Positions 13,701 to 27,169 of a stretch of 64,000 nt of DNA are shown one piece after another (the stretch's first letter is position 1; each line of letters opens with the position of its first letter). The notes beneath the pieces were generated by a model. The model made no database searches. It was not told where the DNA came from and saw only the letters and a list, made by a program, of their open reading frames with translations. The DNA is from Leptasterias polaris (lineage: Eukaryota > Echinodermata > Asteroidea > Forcipulatida > Asteriidae): positions 2,861,501-2,925,500 of the forward strand of contig JAZGTN010000044.1 of NCBI GenBank assembly GCA_037783415.1, given 5' to 3'. A program made the position numbers and the translations under genes.

Positions 13701-16700
13701 AAATTGTAAAAAGGTGAACAAAGCCAAAACAGTTCGAAATATTTTGAAGGCCACAACTGTGCCATAGTGTTTCCTCATCATTTATTGCACGTCAATAGTG
13801 AAATGGGAGCTGATTATTTATTTACGTGTAAAGGTATGAAATAGCAAACCTAAAGATGGAACCAACTTTACTGTTTTAAAACACTATTATAACTGACTTT
13901 CAGATTGACTGCAACATCTCAACGCTGCTGCTTCGTTTTCTATTCGGTGCAACCTGTTGTTGGATGTTGGTTGAGGGCGGGCTCCTCTACCAGAGGGTTG
14001 TCACTGAGCAAGAACCACCCTCGATCCTTACATTGATGCTGATTGGTTGGGGTATGTGGACTTGACCAAGCTGTTGACTCTTGTCAAAACCAAAAACCTG
14101 TCCAATTAAAGGATTCAGCGAACACAACAAAACAAATTATCCACTCTGACAAATAAGACTTCTTTTCAGAGGTTTATTCTCCACAATGTCTCACATCACA
14201 TCAGAGTATATACACTACATCAAAACTATCATTTACAATAGTATATACAATGGTCATAAAACCATAAGTACAATCACTTCCATTTGGGCACGCGTCAAAG
14301 TGCTCCGCACAATGAAGTGTCAAATTTATCTCTAAAGGCAACATGCTATGTCACTCAGACATCTACCAATTACTTTCTCCTAAAAGGGAATTAGCCACTA
14401 AGGCAACAGATCACTTAGAATACTGATCACTAAGATCACAATGGAAGGTCACTAAGACCAAATGTCACAAAGACATAAATATAGGTCACTTAGACCAAAT
14501 GTCACAAAGACATAAATATAGGTCACTAAGACCAAATGTCACAAAGACATAAATTGTTCCCACTAAGGGACTACAGCCACTCGGGCACATTAGCAAAAGC
14601 CTTGATGCAAAATTACACAATATCCCAGTCTAGAGAATATCTCTATTATTACAAATTTATCATGCTTTTAATTAATTTACAGTGAAACAGTCCAAGTTCA
14701 AACCTAACACCTTTCCACTGTCTAAAAGCAACGCTCAACAATAAAGTTAACGTAAAATTGCAACTACACGGAGGTGAACCCCCTAAAGTTTTAAACGCTC
14801 AGATCATCAGCCTTCACTCTCAAGTAAGGCAGTTAAAATTACAGCAGTAAATGAAATAAATGATATTTGTCGCTCTTTGTCCCGACAAATTCATAATTAA
14901 ATGTTCAAAGTTTACTTGCTGCTACTCCATCCATCCATCCAGGTAAAAGAGAGGCTACTTGCAGAAGCACAGTTTCAAACTTGGGCAGTCCCAATGTACA
15001 GCAATGATGCGTGTACCACCCCCCCTGCTGATTCACTATAAAAGTGGTGTTCCAACGTAAAGTTGTGACTCAGAACCAAAGCCGTCTGCAATTTCATAAG
15101 TAAACCAAAACACTTGCCGTAATTCTTGAGTTTAAATGTACAAATTACCAAACATGAAAAGCACAAGAAATTCTTCACTTAGAATTAAAGTAGAAACATC
15201 GCTGTCTCTAATCACATAACTTGAGTCAGATTAAATATCATAAAGGTTAGTTTTCTTAACCTCACAAAATATGTAATAGTTTTAAAATAAATTACTTCAC
15301 TGAACATAATATATACTGTATATGTACACAAAAGTTTCAACTTACGGTTGTCGATCCTTCTCCGGACTTGTCTCCTCTCTCGCCAAAAGTTAAATATGTT
15401 AGGGGAAAAATCACCCTAATAACACTCGCATTTAAATGGATATAGCAACAGCATACACAAACATGGATGTTTGGTTTCAATTAAAACTAAGAGCCTGAAT
15501 ACTCTTAATAAATGTCGCTGCAGCAGAGCTGAGTGTATAGCAGTCCTCACAGACCGAGATCTTGGAGACAACGCCCTGACTTTCACTTCACACAGAAATA
15601 CCTAGAACTAAATATTTGCATCCTATTTACATCATCAGAATCATTCTTCAATCCTGCACTCAACTTTCACCTCAACTCCTTTTCTAATTCAAGACTGACC
15701 CGATGAATATTTAACTCACAATCCTGTAAACTCCAACCAAAGCATTCCTCAAACACTGCTACCTATTGTTATTACCTGTTCAGCTTCAATCAACCACGGC
15801 ATTGCTGGATCGGGTGTTGGTCTAATGATAATGCATTATTCGTACTTTGGGCTACAAGTCATCAATATTCAGGACAGCTAATAAATATGCATTAAAATAC
15901 AAAACATGAGGGTTTCTCTGTGACAACTCTGTTTGCCCAAATCCAAGTATCACCTACGTGCTGCAAGTGGATTATTTTTACTTTATTTTGCTTTGCCATT
16001 AGATCTTTATCATTATGTGGCCATCTTTGTTGGGTTACCTGCTCACACAGTGACAATGACATTTCTGGGCATTCCATTTAAATACACGAGGCTTTTTTTT
16101 TTGTACTTCCAGCCTCAGTTTTGGTTAAATTGAAAAGAATGGCAGAATAGCAAAATGGCTGCTCCATGATAAAGGTTCATTGACTTATGTACAAAGAATC
16201 TCAATACCTCCTGCAAGTCAGCGGTGAGACTTTGATGCTCCATAATTATATTGTTCTGTGAAGCTGCGATCTGATGGCACTTTTAACATGTTTTTTCCCT
16301 CCTGCTTTAGGTGTTCCTTTTATCATTACTATCATCACCTTCGCTGTTGGGTTTATTCAGTTTGGAACCAATGGGTTTGTATGAACTCTTGCAACAATTA
16401 GTATTGTGTATTTTGTAAATATAGTTCAACGGTACCCCATATCAAGTTTCCCTTGTGGTTTATTATTTGATATCTGAGTCTACTTCACTCTACTTACCGG
16501 TAGAGTCGAATTACTAATTTGCATATTCCCTATGCCTCCAGGCAATATTGCTAAGACTTTTACATACAATAGCGCCCTCCACCGTCCTACCCACAGTGCC
16601 CCGCGACATGCATGCCACGAAGTCGTCCTCTTTTCTCTTAGCCACAGTACGGGTGAGATCGCAATTTTCTGTGTCCACGGTTTTTTGCCGATAAATAATC

Positions 16701-19700
16701 CTTACCTGATTGCTGGACTTAATTTTCAAGATTAAAGATAATAATAGATTAAGTAGTAGTTTAGATTGAGTGTTTTTTGTGTGATTCACGGAAGTTGGGG
16801 AGGGCTCCGACTGTCAGTTCTGGGGGTACATCTGTTCCCCCGGGACAGTCCGAGCTCTCGGAGGGCTGCACCGGTGACACTCCGTCGCCGGGCTCGCAGC
16901 CCTCTAGGCGGCCCCTGCAGCCTCAGTCGGCTGCGTCGGCTGGCGGACCCGCCGACCAAGAAGGGAGACTTCCCGTTCTCCATCTTCGGTCAGTGTGCGG
17001 TTGTCTACCCAACCGAAGGTTAAACGCCCCGGCAAGGCAAAGAAAGCTGGTGCTGGGGTGATAACCAAGAGAGGAAGGGCTAGGGGTAGCTCCAATCCGG
17101 AGCGCATCGTGCCCGCTCTCGACCCGGCCTCGGGGTCGTTGCAGCCGGAGGGCATCCCCCCTCCACACGGCTCAGCTTACCCGACCCTCACCGGCCTCGT
17201 GGATTCCCCCACGACGGTCGTTGACGGTCTTTTGCAGGGCCGCCTTAACCGATCGGCACCCGCCCACGCCATAGGCTTTGGGGCGCTTGCGATGGGTAGA
17301 AAGATTGGTGACATGGAGCCGGGTAGCTGGGAGTCCCCTGGCATACCCCGCATGCAGGGCCCGCCCTCGTCTTCGGGTTTTACCCGCTGCTCGGGCGTCC
17401 CGGTCACCCAGGTATCTTCCGAGAGAGCCTCGGATTCAACCCAGGGCCGATCTTCGCACAAGAGGCAGAAGAACAAGAAGGGCCGTCACGCTCGACATTC
17501 CCCGTCACGCTCGACATTCCCCGTCAAGCTCTGACGAGTCTTCGTCTGGCTCACACAGGGGCAAGCGTCACCGGGGTAGCGAGCCGTTATCCCAGGACAA
17601 TTTCATGGCAGCCTTTCAGACCCTCGCGGCCTCAATTTCCGGCCGGCGTGAGGATCAGAGTTTTGGCCCACCGGGCCCGTACATCCAGCCCGACCATTCC
17701 GGTCACGACTGGGTGCACTCGAGTCGGGGCGGCCTCCTGTGCACGGTTAGCCGTGCACCGGCCTCACCTCACAGCCACCATCCCGCGCCTACCGCACACG
17801 AACTTGCGTGGGGTATCGCGGAGCAGGATGGACGGTCACGCACGGGTAAACGGGCACCATCCCCGCCGGGGATTAGCCTGCACCCTTCGGGGGTCCCTCG
17901 ATCGTGTCCGATCCGGGATCGGATCACCGTGGAGTGGGCACAGCTCTGCCGTTGGGTGACACGCCTTTGCTGGGTGCCTCCGGCCTTCTCGAGTCCGGCG
18001 ACTCATCCCAGGCGACTCGTCCCTGGAAGAGGACGAGTTGGCTACTAGCATTCAGCGGCTTTCAATTGCTGAGACTGAATTGCACCTTGTCCAGCGGGAC
18101 ATGACTCGGGTGCTGGGCCTTTCCGCCGAGAAATCTGAGGACCCTCCCGCTGAACGGCAATCATTCAAGCGGAGGACAGGCCCGACCCTGAGGAGCAGAA
18201 GTAATTTTCCAGCTATGCCACTCGATCGTGTCTGCAGTGACCGTATCGATGGCATTATGTCGGCGACCACTTGGAATGCTTACTCCAAGCGGGCGGAGAC
18301 GTATTATCGATTCCCCTCGGAGGATTTCGATAGATATTTTTCAACCCCAGTTCTGCCGGACTCGGCGACAGATAAACTTGCCGTCGATAGGGGGACAGCT
18401 TCTTCCAAACTTCCCTTTGCAGACAAAGCCCGAGGGAAGATGGAAGAGGTAGTCAGGAAGATGGACTTGGCGTCATGCTTTGGCATGCGCACATCGTCCT
18501 TCCTGCTCCTTCTGTCCTCGGGGCAAGCCGTCCTGGTGCGTTCCGACATCGCTACGGTCGTGGCGTATATCAACCACCAGGGGGGGCATCCGGTCGGCTC
18601 GGCTGTGCGCACAGGCTTGGGATCTACTCCACTGGTGCATACAGCAGGGGGGCCGCTCTGTCAGCGGTCTACATTCCAGGAAAGGAGAATGTTACGGCCG
18701 ACGCCCACTCTCGGGGTTGGATTGTCCCGACAGAGTGGTCCCTCCGCCCCCGGGTGGCCCAGTCGCTCTTTTAGTTGATATACCGGCCCCTTGTGGACTT
18801 GTTTGCCTCTCGGGCGAACAGTCAACTACCGATCTACTGTGCGAGGGGTCCCGACTTCGAGGCTTGGCAGATCGATGCACTGGCCATGCACTGGGATGGG
18901 CTGCTGGCGTACGCTTATCCGCCCATCTCCCTCATTCCATGTGTACTGACCAAGATCGAGCAGGATCACTGCAAGGTTCTCCTGATCGCCCCATTCTGGC
19001 CACGACAGCCCTGGTTCCATCGGCTGGTCAGGCTCCTGGTGCACAGGCCGGTGGTCCTCCCACAACGACCGGACCTCCTATACCAGCCCGGATCCAGAGT
19101 GATTCATCCGGCTCCGGGGGACCTGCACCTGACGTGCTGGGTGCTGTCACGAGATCCCTCAGAGCAGCGGGCCTTTCGAGACTGGCTGCGGAGGTCGCCG
19201 CCCAATCCCAGAGGGCCTCCACTCGGAGAGTATACGATTGCCGACTACGCCATTTCTTTAAATGGTGTAGACGGCGATCTATACATCCCGCCAATACGTC
19301 TGTAGAGGAGGTGGGAGATTTCCTCCTTTACCTTTTTTAAAGCGGGCTTGCGACGGCCACGGTGAAGAACTACCGGTCGGCCATCGCAGCGGTTCACACA
19401 GGGTTTGCCGATGGATCAACGGTTTCCGATAACCATGCGATCCGGCAGTTGACTGGGGGATGTTTGTTACCCGTCCCCCTGTGTGCAAGCTGGTCCCATC
19501 CTGGGACCTCTTTAGCGTACTGTCAACTCTGACCAAACCCCCCTTTGAACTGCTAAGTGGGGCCACATTGCTGCATATGTCAATCAAGGTGGCATTCTCG
19601 CCGATGTAGCGAACTCCACTCCCTTACAGTGTCGGCAGGATACATCCGGTGGGAACCCGGAGGCGTCCGCCTAATACCTACTGCGGGGTTCCTGGCCAAG

Positions 19701-22700
19701 AATCAGTCCGATTCTTTCGAACCCCCAGATATCTTTGTCCCCGACCTTAAAGCCTTTTCGGCGGTTGCGGCCGACAAACTTTGGTCGCACAAAGTCGATC
19801 TGAACCGGTCACAATCAGCTGTAACGTAACGTTCGTGTCCACGGTTCCGCCATTCCGACCGGCGTTCCGCGATACGATCGCTCGTTGCACGATACGATCG
19901 CTCGTTGGATCGTCACGGCTATCCGCTCAGTGCCGGGCGGGTGGCCTGCGGCCGATGGTCCGGTTCATGCCCACGAGGTGCGGGGGGTGTCTTCTTCATG
20001 GGCTTTCTTCAAAGGTGTCCATAAGGTGATATCACGAGGGCGGCTTCCTGGAAGAACCCTTCCACGTTCTCCGACTGCTACCTGAAGGATGTTCTGCAGG
20101 TAGATGGGAGAGCAGGTCGAGCGGTGTTGCAGGCGGCCAGCCGAGCTACAAAGCCAGGACAAGCTCCACTCCACCTTATAACCACGGCTAAGTTACTTCC
20201 ATGGTTTATGTAACTACTAGAGCCAAACAACAGTGATAAATTAGAAAACCCAAGGCTTGTGAGAAACAAAATACAAACCTAAATATGAAAAAAGGGTAAT
20301 TTAAAATGTTGTTAAATTTTCTTTTGAGCTGTTACATTTAAGTCGTAATTCCTGTGTAAATATTTGTAATCGTTGAATAAATTTGTAAATACAAGTTTAA
20401 GAAGAAAAGGAAAGGATTCTGGACTTGGAACTTATTTTCTATCTGTTTATTTTGACCCGGTACTGACAGTCACTTTAATATTATTTATTTATTTATATAG
20501 ACATACCACGTACTAATGTAGATTGTATTTAGCTATGTGGTATTGTACATTAGTATACATTTAGTTGTTCATGTAATAGACACAATCGGCGACTCCGTCA
20601 CGTGACCTATGAGGACGACACCTCCCGTTCGTTCGTGCATGGACCATGACCGGGCCTAGGGTCCACCAAAGCGTTCTCTGAACTTAGGAGTGCGCCTGGG
20701 TCCTACGCCCCCCTGTAGACATGCAGTAGGACCGCGTATACCCACCTACTTTTTCTCGGTGCGAGTCTATGCAAATTAGTAATTCGTTCGTAGACCCCAT
20801 CCACACTACTGTGGGGGGGGGGGGGGGGAGAGTCTACTTCACTCTACTTACCGGTAGAGTATCCCTCCCTCCTTCCCCACATACTCGGTTCTTGGGTGCT
20901 TACATTTGGTAGGGCTCATAGAAAAGAGGACGACTTCGTGGCATGCATGTCGCGGGGCACTGTGGGTAGGACGGTGGAGGGCGCTATTGTATGTAAAAGT
21001 CTTAGCAATATTGCCTGGCGGCATAGGGAATATGCAAATTAGTAATTCGACTCTACCGGTAAGTATTCGTTCGTAGACCCCATCCACACTACTGTGGGGG
21101 GAATTAAAAAGTTGCATCCTTTTAAGGTGATCCCCTGGCTGTCGCTTCCCAGATTGTCTCGTATACTTGGGTGTGATCCCTGGCTACACGGCAGTTTACG
21201 GTTGTATGGCTAATTCTGACTGGTACCCCGAACAATGATATTGATAACATAGGGAGACCGCCAACATAGGACTAGATAGCTCAGTTAGTCAATGTTTCTT
21301 TATTCAACCCAAAATTGTTTCCAATGAGTTAACAAAACCAATCTTTAAGAGCTCAACTTTTATATAAACCAAATCATAAAGGGTTGGGGAATATTCTTAA
21401 TGTGGGTTTATTTGGTCTACTGTAAAGTTCTACTTCAATTTATTTTTCCCTTTGTTATACTCTATTAATGCTTGCAGGATCTGCTGGTTGAGCACTCATG
21501 ATCAGATTTGGCCATTTCTCTGTTTGGTTGTTGTAATCCTGGTGAGTTGGTGCCTCTCAAAATCAACATCTTCGGGGAAAAAGTCCCTTAATTGTGTGGT
21601 TTTTTACAACTGATGACTCACGAATCCTCCAAACTTCATCACCACCAAAAACTTGAAAGCACCATTTTGGGAGTTGTGTGTTCAAGCTCTGTTCTAGCTC
21701 TGTGTACAATGTAAAAGTAAAAGTAAAAGTAAAAGCATCGCTCAAATAGGGCTTGTTCTGATTCTCCATATTATCTTTACAACTTGACTTCCAAAATGGC
21801 AGACCATGTGTAACATCAGTGCAAATATCCATAATTTGAATGGACCATCGCTACACAGCAGTAAATTATATGGACACTTTTAACACGTTCAATTTTTTTT
21901 AAGGTTTTTGGAATTATTGGTAAGTTTTAACTATCACTCCTATTAAATTAATATAAATCTTTATCATTGTTATCACACTTTTAATTTCCAGTTTTAATCT
22001 TTTCCTTGTACCTGTGTTTGTTTTTAATTGTAAGCTTGAAGTGCATGCAGTTTGGTCATTGGACTGCAAATTTGTGAATGTTTTTTTTAATGTCCGTAAA
22101 CCGTAAACCATAATACATAATACGTTTAGGTTTCTGCTACTCGTTGATGGCTTGTGAACTAGTAAGGCTCTCGAATACCAATTTTCATCCATCTCTTTCA
22201 GTTTCATTTTTTTTTTAGAAATTTCTTCTTCTTCCTTTTTTCTTTTACAGGTGAGCATTGTTCTTATTGCTTTGGTTTGGAGAAAATGGCCGTTCAATCA
22301 ACTTGACTCGGAACCACAGCTGACAGAAAATTTAAGGTAGGACTCTGTGGACTTCACATTTAAATTTAAATGACCACTTTTATAGATTCGAGAAACAAGC
22401 ATGCAGCTTCAAATGTATGAAGCCTTAAGCATATACACATATACCAATTCAATTTGATTCAACAAGCGTACAGGAGGCATCAGACGTATGAAACCTCAAG
22501 CATATACATGCCAAGTCAATTTGATCCAAGTCAATTTGCACTACGTTATCACTAGATCATCTGTTGATGTCATCAGTCTCTTTTTCTTCTCCTCAGAACA
22601 AGATTCTGTGCCATGGTGTTCCTCGTACCCATCCTTGGTCTTACCTGGGTGTTTGGCTTCTTGCATCTTGGTTATCTCTTTGTCATCTTTAACTCGTTCC

Positions 22701-25700
22701 AGGTATTAAGGAAATTCAATTTGGTTTCCATGAACCACAGCAAATTGAGAATATTTGACATGATGCATTCAAAGTTAAATAAAGAATTTCAAAGAGTTCA
22801 GATCTTTTGGTCTTAGCTGTAGAATTAACATACCTTTTAAGAATGTGTGCCAAACCAGTTCCAATAGTCATGTAGAAGTTTTAAATTCATAAACAATATA
22901 TTTGCTGAAAATTTATCTGTTGCGAGCCCCTGTTTATATTTTTCCAATTTATTTCATTTAAAATATTGCTCTCTGGGACTGCCCCCCCCCAAAAAAAAAT
23001 ATATATATATATATATAATAATAATAATGATAAAAACGAAATCCCCCCAAAACCAAACAAGCACGGCTTATGAAATACTACATGAGTCTACTTCACTCTA
23101 CTTACCTGTAGAGCGAATACTATACATTTCCATTGTTCCCTTATCCGGCAATGCAAATTGCTAAGAGTTTTACACACAATAGCGCCCTCAAGTGTCCTGT
23201 CCCCGACGCCCTGTGATATGCGCATTACGTTAGCGTCCTCTTTTTCTCTTTGCGCAGGCGGAGGTAACGTTGTTTTGTGAAAGCTCACGGATTTTATCTG
23301 ATTTACAGGCGTTATTTTCTGCTTTGAGAAAGTTTCTTAATAAAATATCAAATATAATATTCTAGATTTGTGTGTTGTGGTGTAGTTTTAGAAATGAGTA
23401 GAAAGTTGGGTAGAGCAGGGCCAGTCGGAACTGGAGGGGATTAATTACATCCCTCCTGGACAGCCTGAGCTCTCGGTGGATTGCACCGGTGACACTACTT
23501 CGGCGCGGAAGCAATCCCCCACTCAGACCTCGGCCACTACCGGCTGCCGGGGCTTAAGGACCCATTAACTGGGCGAGAGACCTTACAGTTCCTCTGTCAC
23601 CGGTTAGTGTACATGGGTCCACCCAACCGAATGGGAAACGCCCCGGTAATTGAAGGCAAAGAAATTGCCTGCTACCGGGGCTATACCCAAAAGAGGGTGG
23701 CCAAGCGTGGCTCCGGTACGGAGCTCACCATGGCCATCCCAGGCCCCCCTGCGTGGCGTGTCGTGGCCGAGCGGTCTAGAGCACCGGACCATAAGCTCTG
23801 GTGTTTTCAGCAGTAGTGTGGGTTCGATACCGGTAATGACACTTGTGCCCCTGAGCAAGGCACTTAACCATAATTGCTTCGAAAAAGTTGGGAAGGTAGT
23901 GCATTCTGCTCGAGCTACCAGACAGGCTCCTAGTGGATGATACCCATGCCTACATCCTTAAGGACTGTGAAGGGGGTAATCCTGTTTCAGCCCCAGGAGT
24001 AGGAGGCAACGTGCCCCTGGTGTCAATTGATTTGGGTCGATAGCCCAAATCAGTTATGTGTAGCCCTCACCTTGAAGTGGCCGTCCGTGGCCACGAGTTG
24101 GCCAATAGTATCCAGAGATTGTCTGTCTCTGCATGAGACCGAGCTGCGGCTGGTTCAGAGGGACATGATTAGGACTTTGGATCTCCCCTTTGACGCCGAA
24201 CCCCCTCCTGAAAAACGCCAATCGTTCAAAAGGAGGTCGGGCCCGGTGACTGGAGTGCCCAAGGCCTTCCCCGTGATGCCCTTGGATCGGGTGTGCATTG
24301 ACCGCATGGACGGGGTGATGGGGGCAAAGACCTGGGCTCTGTACTCCAAGCGTACGGAACCCTACTATCGTTTTCCCTCCGGGAAAGTATTTTGCCATCC
24401 CCGTCCTGCAGGACTCGGCCACGGACAAGCTGGCCACCAACAGAGGGTCAGCGTCCTCCAAGCTCCCCTTCGCGGATAAGACCTGCGGGAAGCTGGAGGA
24501 TGTTGCCCGGAAGATGGACTCTTCGGCGCGCATGGGTATGCGCGCCACTTCCTTCCTCCTGCTCCTCTCCGAGTATTTGGCGCTGTGGTGCGAGGAAAAG
24601 TAGGCAGTTCTGGTCAACATGATGGTGGCTGCTCTCCTCTGCCTCAACAACGGACTTCGCTCTGTGTTGGACCAGTTCACAACAGTGGCGACCTTGGCAA
24701 CTTCGCCGCGTCGAGCCAATGTTCTCGAAGCGCTATTTTTGCCATCAGCGGATGCGCGTAAGCGCCTAGATGACCTCCCGCTCACAGGGTCGATTCCGTT
24801 TGCTGGGAAATTCCAGGAATCAATGGAGGCTGAGGCTTAGCGCCTCAAGGCCACTGATAAGATCAACCTGAAGAAGCCGCAAGCCTCGGTATCCTGTGGC
24901 GCAAGTGACTTGCTTGTCTCTGGGCGACCTCCCGCCGACGGACCCGTGGGAGGCCGCCTTCAGGAGTTCTTGGGGTCCTGGGTTCAGGTTACTGACCGGT
25001 GGGATCTCGAAACGATCAGACGCGGTTACGGGCTCGAGTTTACGAGGACCCCCCGTCGGACATGCTAAGTCGGCCAACGCCCGTACCAAGATCAACACTC
25101 TCCTCCTGAAGCGAGCGGTGCTTATTGTCCCCCGTTTGGGGACTCAGATGGGCTTCATGTCAACCTTCGTCTTGACCACAAAGAAGGAGGCTGGCAGGTG
25201 GCGCCCGATCCTAAATCTGAAACCCCTCAACAGATTTATACGTCCGAAGCATTTCTGTATGGAGACGCTAAGGACAATTCTGGAGTCGATATCAACGCCC
25301 GCGTGGGCGGCAAGTCTGGACCTGAAGGCCGCGTATCTTTACGTACCATGAATCAGGCCGGAACACCGCAAATTCCTACGTTTCCAATACAACGATACCC
25401 TGTACGAATTCGCGGTGCTCCAGTTCGGACTTTCCACCTCACCGCAGGTGTTCACCTGGATTGCGAAGACAATCGGGCCGGTACTGCGGAGGCGAGGCAT
25501 CATGATATTTATGTACCTCGACGATTGGCTGGACGTGGGTCGTTCTCGGGAGGAAGCGGTGCTTCGGCTTACCTGGCCCCTAGCTTCCAACCTCTTCCTC
25601 CCGGCTGTAGTGGCTCTGGTACTGGCATGGCTCAGGCATGGTGGACTTGATAGATTTTTGCAGGCTGAGGAGGAGACCTATCCAACTTCACCTGCTCTCT

Positions 25701-27137
25701 TTCTACAGGCCCATTCGGCATCCAATCCACCATCCGGTGCCTACTACGCACTGGCTAGTCCCCCACTTTCGCTGGTGGCTAGTCGAGGCGAACATCACGC
25801 AGGGTTGCATTTTCCGCCCGCCCCGTCCGTCGCTGACTATCACGACCAACGCGTCGCTCCACAGCTGGGGGCAACCCTTCACCCACGACAAGTGGCGGGC
25901 GTATGGGGTCCCGATCACCGATTGTCCCACATCAATGTCCTGGAAATGTTAGCAGTCTCCAACGCACTGAAACATTTTCAGACAGACATCAAAGGGCGAG
26001 CTGTCCTGGTGAGATGCGACAACACCACAGCGGACATCACTAAGACGGCCTACTGGAAGAACCCTAACACGTTCTCTGAGCGCTACCTGAAGGACGTCCT
26101 CCAGGCAGATGGCAGGGCAGGACGGGAAGTTCTGAAGGCGGCCAGTTGAGCCTCCCAGGATCACTAACCGGTGAGTTTACTCTTCCTTTATGTCTCTCCT
26201 CATATATATCTTTATGTGCATTTGAGATTTATGTGACTGACCCATTATGTTTTTACTCCTATAATGGCAATACCCTCCTGACTTCTTGCGCACGAGCCTG
26301 TGGACCCTCTGGCCATGCTCGCCTACTCCCATGTCGCGGTGTCTCGCTTCTGGATAGATTTGTTAGTTAGGCAGTCTTCCGTTGTGAAGCCCGCTACTTA
26401 GCCTTGCGGGGTGGATCTTAGGCCACCCGGGTTTTTTTTCCTCGGGCACGCCCTGGGTCCTACGCCCCTGTTGACATATAATAGTTCTGCATATACCCAC
26501 CGCCTTCTCGGTGCGAGTCTATGCAAATGTAGTATTCGCTCTACAGGTAAGTAGAGTGAAGTAGACTCCCATCCACCCCACAGTAGTGTGGGCTGGGTCT
26601 ACGAATGAATACTTACCTGTAGAGACCCTCCCTCCTTCCGCACTATACTCGATTCTTTGGGTGCTTACACTCTAACGCTCGAGAAAAAGAGGATGCCTGA
26701 GGGCACTATTGTGTGTAAAACTCTTAGCAATTTGCCTGCTGGCATAGGGAACAATGCAAATGTAGTATTCGTTTACAGGTAAGTATTCGTTCGTAGACTC
26801 AGCCCACACTACTGTGGGATGGAGTGCATGGCATCACTGATGGAACGAGAAATTGTAAGAAATTATTTTGTCACCACAACACATGCCTGTAACAATGAAA
26901 TTCAGATGTTTTGGTTATAAAATTACGCTCCTTGTTCCACCAGTGATGTCCCCTCATGGCCTGTTTTTGTGGGATCCTGGAGAGCATTATTTAAAATGAG
27001 TTTATTATTTAAATCAATACTTTTGCATGGCACAGGCCCATGGACAAGTTAGTACAGCTCAGATCACGACCTTTATGAAAGCAAACAAACAATCGTAAGA
27101 TTATCACAGATCACCCTTCAGCCGTCTGTGCCCCCCA

Positions 27138-27169
<32 letters not shown>

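Larger units (their letters stand above)
16480..21101 (+). mobile_element. DIRS-like tyrosine-recombinase retrotransposon, copy 1 (defective)
   Basis: About 4.6 kb in receptor intron 15. The left end (GTCTACTTCACTCTACTTAC...) is matched in inverted orientation near the right end (about 20900-21065), and a further copy of terminal sequence at 20760-20870 forms the internal complementary region typical of DIRS elements. In order: GC-rich gag-like ORF (about 16995-18480), RNase H (about 18510-19150), tyrosine recombinase (about 19150-20215). Reverse transcriptase is absent, gag running directly into RNase H near 18515. Frameshifts and stops make it non-autonomous. DIRS elements integrate by a tyrosine recombinase and leave no target-site duplication, which fits the clean junctions here. 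Confidence 0.85.
23086..26818 (+). mobile_element. DIRS-like retrotransposon, copy 2 (defective)
   Basis: About 3.7 kb in receptor intron 18. It begins GTCTACTTCACTCTACTTAC like copy 1, has an internal complementary region at about 26515-26630, and ends in an inverted terminal copy followed by ACACTACTGTGGG. It contains a SINE (23757-24095), a gag-like segment (24095-24600), a reverse transcriptase (24870-25600), a truncated RNase H (25830-26035) and only the C-terminal end of the recombinase (26035-26149). It is clearly related to copy 1 but from a different subfamily, since termini and proteins differ at many sites. Confidence 0.85.

Noticed and set aside
14420..14570. CRISPR-like regular repeats
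   Set aside because: Units are contiguous with no unique spacers; this is a tandem minisatellite in a eukaryotic intron.
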